The notes under the pieces were generated by a model, which saw only the letters and a program-made list of their open reading frames with translations, did not search any database and was not told where the DNA came from. Below, one piece after another: positions 6,543-8,956 of a stretch of DNA of 8,956 nucleotides (position 1 is the first letter of the stretch; every line of letters starts with the position of its first letter). A program made the position numbers and the translations under genes. The DNA lies in assembly GCA_934371505.1 (NCBI GenBank), contig CAKRNW010000098.1, positions 1 to 8,956 on the forward strand. Direction: 5' to 3'. This stretch comes from an uncultured Lachnospiraceae bacterium. GTDB lineage: Bacteria > Bacillota > Clostridia > Lachnospirales > Lachnospiraceae.

Positions 6543-8054
6543 TTATTCTACAATTTTCAGCTTGGAAAAATCCTGTACATATAAAGGATAAAACTCGTAA
6601 CCTGTGTAGTTCTTACGGACTGCAACAAACTCAGCCAGATCCTGAATATATACACTCGCACACTCATCAGACAGAATCTGTTCGCACTGTTTGTAATATT
6701 TGGTCTTTTCCGTATCATCCGCGGATGCCTGTGCCTGTGCATACGCCTGGTCATAAGCCTCACTGCTGAAGTTTACGAAGTTATTGGAAGCGGTGGACAC
6801 ATATCTGCCCAGCAGAGCAGGTGCAGTCAGTGTGGAAGCATCCACACCAATCACTGTTGCTTCATAGTTTCGATCTGCATAGACATCAGATAACCAGGTG
6901 TCCCATTCAATTAACTCAATGGAAGCATCCACACCAATTCGTTTTAACTGTTCCAGCAATACCTGCGCGGTGTCAATGTGGGGGCCATAGTTAGAGGGAA
7001 CCTTAATGGTAAAGGAAAAACCGTCGGGATAGCCTGCCTCAGCAAGCAGTTCCTTTGCTTTCTCCACATTGGTGGGATAAGCGTTGTTCAACTCTTCCAT
7101 GAAGTATTTACCAAAGGAAGGGTACATGGCCGAGCCAAGGGCAGCACCTTTTCCATCAAAAGCCATGTCAAAAATTTCCTGACGGTCAAGGGCATAGCAC
7201 AATGCCTCTCTCACTCTCTCATCGTTAAAGGGCTCCACTGCGTTATTTAAATATAACGCCTGTACCAGATTCATGGTTCCTTCATAGATAGTAAACTCAT
7301 CACTGAGCTGATCCACCTGGGCAGAAGTCAGTCTCATAAACATATCCAGGGAACCGCCGTTTAAGTCCATGACCAGAGAATCTGCATTGGCAGATATCTT
7401 CAAAGTAATCTGGTCAATGTCCGGTTTGCCGCCCCAATAATCCTCAAAACTTTCCAGAATCACATTCTCCTGGGGAGAACGGGATACATATCTGTAAGGA
7501 CCTGTACCGATTGCATTCTTATCAGGATCACTGTTGTCTGCCGGAATGATTGCGGTGGTGAGATTAGCAAGAAATTCCGTATCAGGAACCTTTAAAGAAA
7601 CCTCCACCATCCGGTCATCCAGAATGGTTACAGCGTCAATATTAGAAAACGCCGCTACCAGAGGTTCTCCGTTACTGGCATCGGCGCATCGGTCTAAGGA
7701 ATACTTGATATCCTCCACCGTAACCGGGCTGCCATCGTGGAATTTGATACCTTCACGTAAAGTAAAGGTGTAGGTGCTTCCATCTTCTGCTACTTTTACA
7801 TCACTGGCTACTGCGGGGATAAAATTGCCATCGCTATCGGGTTTTACAAGACCCTCATAGATATTGAAAAAGACTTCCTTTGTTCCTGCCGCCACTACTT
7901 TGTGGGGGTCAAGACTGTCCTCAATATCCTGTGCAATACCGATGGTAATCTGAGAAGTGTTGTCACTGCCCTTATCACCTGAGCATCCGCTCAGTGCAAT
8001 AGTAAGTGTTGTAAACACGGTAAGCAGAAGAAGCGCTTTGCTTTTTCTTTTCAT
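6543..8054 (-). CDS. Substrate-binding lipoprotein, SBP_bac_5 family (peptide/nickel type)
   Basis: Extracytoplasmic receptor that delivers substrate to the permeases. Of its 503 residues the first 23 form a lipoprotein signal: basic MKRKSK, a hydrophobic core, and lipobox LSGC with C24 as the lipidated residue. A Ser/Gly/Asp-rich linker follows. The family signature runs over about 66-120, with YEGLVKPDSDGNF, YTFTLREGIKFHDGSPVT and DIKYSLDR; GTGPY and EALCYALDR come later. The gene ends with TAA followed by two further in-frame-independent TAG triplets. The ATG at 8054 follows AAAGGA about nine bases upstream. Members of this family bind di- and oligopeptides, nickel chelates, haem or opines. 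I cannot choose among these from sequence, although the general look favours peptides. Confidence 0.93.
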   Translation of the reverse strand: MKRKSKALLLLTVFTTLTIALSGCSGDKGSDNTSQITIGIAQDIEDSLDPHKVVAAGTKEVFFNIYEGLVKPDSDGNFIPAVASDVKVAEDGSTYTFTLREGIKFHDGSPVTVEDIKYSLDRCADASNGEPLVAAFSNIDAVTILDDRMVEVSLKVPDTEFLANLTTAIIPADNSDPDKNAIGTGPYRYVSRSPQENVILESFEDYWGGKPDIDQITLKISANADSLVMDLNGGSLDMFMRLTSAQVDQLSDEFTIYEGTMNLVQALYLNNAVEPFNDERVREALCYALDRQEIFDMAFDGKGAALGSAMYPSFGKYFMEELNNAYPTNVEKAKELLAEAGYPDGFSFTIKVPSNYGPHIDTAQVLLEQLKRIGVDASIELIEWDTWLSDVYADRNYEATVIGVDASTLTAPALLGRYVSTASNNFVNFSSEAYDQAYAQAQASADDTEKTKYYKQCEQILSDECASVYIQDLAEFVAVRKNYTGYEFYPLYVQDFSKLKIVE

Positions 8055-8080
8055 GTTTACTGTTCCTTTCTCAAAATATC

Positions 8081-8125
8081 ATATCCTGATTTTTAATTGT
8101 TATTTTTTTATCATGCTCAGGATAT
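8081..8125 (-). promoter_or_regulatory. Nine-base inverted repeat at the 5' end of the receptor leader
   Basis: ATATCCTGA (minus strand, 8117-8125) and TCAGGATAT (8081-8089) pair perfectly around a 27-base A/T-rich spacer. The upstream arm begins at the predicted transcription start. The pair could therefore form a 5'-terminal mRNA stem that stabilises the message, or be a two-half-site operator overlapping the start. The leader is too short for a known riboswitch class and I recognise none. Confidence 0.45.
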
Positions 8126-8130
8126 TTCAC

Positions 8131-8159
8131 ATTGTATACAAAATGCTTCCTGTCGTCAA
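8131..8159 (-). promoter_or_regulatory. Predicted sigma-A promoter of the ABC transporter operon
   Basis: On the minus strand TTGACG (8154-8159) and TACAAT (8131-8136) are 17 bases apart, close to consensus. The predicted start near 8124 gives a leader of about 70 bases before the receptor ATG. The -10 region lies within the perfect palindrome TTGTATACAA (8133-8142), which could be an operator. Confidence 0.7.
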
Positions 8160-8200
8160 GTACAAAAAAGAATACAAAACTTTCTTAACCCGTTCCGGTC

Positions 8201-8476
8201 TTACAGGCTTTTCACATAATGATTGTAGCGGGCGGTGAAAACCACCTTTGCTCCAATTGCCAGGAGCATGAAGATCACATCCCAGAACAGGAAATTATAT
8301 AATTTCACCCGGGCTGCAATAAACCAGCCTGCTTCTCCCCAGAATTTCATTCCAAAAAATAAAAATAATACCACAAATAATGCGAAAAACAAAAAAATCA
8401 GACGTAGTCTGTCTGCAATCTGTAACGGTAATTTTTTCTTGTCCAGTGCTTCCTGCTGTTCCGGTGTCAGTTCCAT
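8201..8476 (-). CDS. Small two-helix membrane protein of unknown function
   Basis: I do not recognise this 91-residue protein. It begins with a charged segment, MELTPEQQEALDKKK. A hydrophobic Phe/Leu-rich helix follows at about 25-43 (IFLFFALFVVLFLFFGM), then a short loop with KFWGEAGW and a second helix at about 61-77 (NFLFWDVIFMLLAIGAK). It ends with the basic TARYNHYVKSL. The predicted topology is a hairpin with both ends inside. The start at 8476 is chosen because AGAAAGG lies eight bases upstream. Starts at 8500 and 8569 are open, but the first lacks a spaced ribosome site and the second would read through a hairpin. Its neighbours are an ABC permease upstream and the peptide-type transporter downstream; neither gives it a clear role. 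The compositional pattern supports a real gene. Confidence 0.75.
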   Translation of the reverse strand: MELTPEQQEALDKKKLPLQIADRLRLIFLFFALFVVLFLFFGMKFWGEAGWFIAARVKLYNFLFWDVIFMLLAIGAKVVFTARYNHYVKSL

Positions 8477-8484
8477 GGTTTTTG

Positions 8485-8491
8485 CCTTTCT
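8485..8491 (-). promoter_or_regulatory. Ribosome binding site deciding the start of the small membrane protein
   Basis: AGAAAGG on the minus strand is followed by an eight-base spacer and the ATG at 8476. The next upstream ATG (8500) has only an AGG directly touching it, which is too close to work as a Shine-Dalgarno site. Confidence 0.6.
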
Positions 8492-8510
8492 TTTGTCCAT
8501 CCTACAAAGA

Positions 8511-8570
8511 AATATGCGAGAATACATTGTATTCGGAAGAAACTTCCTATACAATGTATTCTCGCACATT
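8511..8570. repeat. Long near-perfect hairpin between two genes
   Basis: TGCGAGAATACATTGTA (8515-8531) and its exact reverse complement (8550-8566) form 17 perfect pairs. One more pair follows inward (8532/8549), then a small internal loop, then GGAAG/CTTCC closing an AAA loop. Outward, after one mismatch, three more pairs extend to 8511 and 8570. The total is about 26 pairs in 60 bases. It begins 36 bases after the upstream permease gene. It could be a terminator, although no clean T-run follows on either strand. It could also be a palindromic repeat of the MITE/REP kind, or a regulatory site. Confidence 0.8.
8526..8554. promoter_or_regulatory. Symmetric promoter-like boxes inside the hairpin
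   Basis: Because the element is palindromic, both strands contain TTGTAT, 17 bases, then TACAAT at 8526-8554. TACAAT is a good -10 box, but TTGTAT matches the -35 consensus only in its first three bases. On the minus strand it would start transcription about 44 bases before the small membrane protein gene. Confidence 0.25.
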
Positions 8571-8605
8571 CTGTAAAAATAAGCAACCTGAATCCCTTGA
8601 TTCTT

Positions 8606-8956
8606 TTACTCGTGGCGCAGCGCCTCAATGGGGCTTAACTTTGCGGCACGCTTTGCCGGGTAAAGTCCAAAGAAAATCCCCACTGCGGAAGAAAACAGGG
8701 AGGCGCCCAGCACGGTGGACACCCGCACGCTTGCCTGAAATCCTATGGCATTGCATACAGCAAAGGCTCCTGTGATCCCCAGCCCAATTCCAATCAGTCC
8801 GCCCAATAAAGTGATAATCGCCGACTCCGATAAAAACTGGATCAGAATGGAAGAGGTTCTGGCACCCAATGACTTACGAATACCGATCTCCCTGGTACGT
8901 TCCGTGACGGATACCAGCATAATATTCATAACGCCGATGCCTCCTACCAAAAGGGA
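8606..8956 (-). CDS. ABC transporter permease, FtsX/MacB type (C-terminal part, cut by the window edge)
   Basis: Only the last 116 residues are in the window; the reading frame is open to base 8956 and the N-terminus lies beyond it. The segment LLVGGIGVMNIMLVSV, followed by TERTREIGIRKSLGA, is the hallmark of the MacB-like FtsX permease domain, where the cytoplasmic ERTREIG turn contacts the ATPase. Two further hydrophobic helices follow (ITLLGGLIGIGLGITGAFAV and the VLGASLFSSAVGIFFGLYPA stretch), and the end AKLSPIEALRHE is typical of the family. Such permeases export antibiotics, peptides or lipids, or sense antimicrobial peptides. The partner ATPase is presumably further upstream, outside the window. 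Confidence 0.92.
   Translation of the reverse strand, partial: SLLVGGIGVMNIMLVSVTERTREIGIRKSLGARTSSILIQFLSESAIITLLGGLIGIGLGITGAFAVCNAIGFQASVRVSTVLGASLFSSAVGIFFGLYPAKRAAKLSPIEALRHE

Noticed and set aside
8101..8200. Terminator after the small membrane protein gene
   Set aside because: There are T-runs on the minus strand, but I found only 3-5 bp stems ahead of them. The small gene may read through into the transporter operon.
8477..8569. N-terminal extension of the small membrane protein to 8569 (122 residues)
   Set aside because: The extra codons translate the palindromic hairpin, and neither upstream ATG has a properly spaced ribosome site.
8951..8956. A start codon for the FtsX-type permease at the TTG ending at 8950
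   Set aside because: The frame is open to the window edge and reads S-L-L-V-G-G, which is internal to the family's conserved transmembrane segment, so the gene is cut by the window rather than starting here.

Overview
The window comes from a low- to mid-GC Gram-positive anaerobe of the class Clostridia. Lachnospiraceae is the best guess. The guess rests on the gene order yqeG–aroE–aroK–aroQ–efp, Shine-Dalgarno sites of the AGGAGG type, TTGxxx/TACAAT promoters, and a lipoprotein-anchored binding-protein transporter. All ten clear genes are on the minus strand, so the window is best read from its high-numbered end to its low-numbered end.

From the right edge: (1) The C-terminal end of an FtsX/MacB-type ABC permease enters the window (8606-8956, partial). 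(2) A gap of about 130 bp holds a long, nearly perfect hairpin (8511-8570). (3) Next is a 91-residue, two-helix membrane protein of unknown function (8201-8476). (4) A five-gene SBP_bac_5-type ABC transporter follows: lipoprotein receptor (6543-8054), two permeases (5552-6493, 4749-5540) and two ATPases (3946-4740, 3194-3949). It has a recognisable promoter (8131-8159), an inverted repeat at the predicted transcript 5' end, and a terminator-like hairpin with a seven-T run (3047-3085). (5) A 233-bp gap holds further dyads and a promoter candidate overlapping that terminator. (6) A tightly packed operon follows: a YqeG-type HAD phosphatase, then aroE, aroK and aroQ (2960 down to 653), with start/stop overlaps at every junction. 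(7) efp (16-573) has its own promoter in the 79-bp gap behind aroQ.

Functionally, aroQ, aroE and aroK encode three consecutive steps of the shikimate pathway (dehydroquinate to shikimate to shikimate 3-phosphate). EF-P relieves ribosome stalling at polyproline. The transporter imports a small peptide or possibly a metal chelate. Its subunit lengths, and ATPases that end without the usual C-terminal oligopeptide extension, resemble the Nik-type layout as much as the Opp type, so the substrate is left open.

I see no phage, CRISPR, insertion sequence, RNA gene or defence system. The coding content is ordinary. What is worth a second look lies in the intergenic regions (the long hairpin, the 5'-end stem of the receptor mRNA, the overlapping terminator and promoter) and in the small membrane protein.
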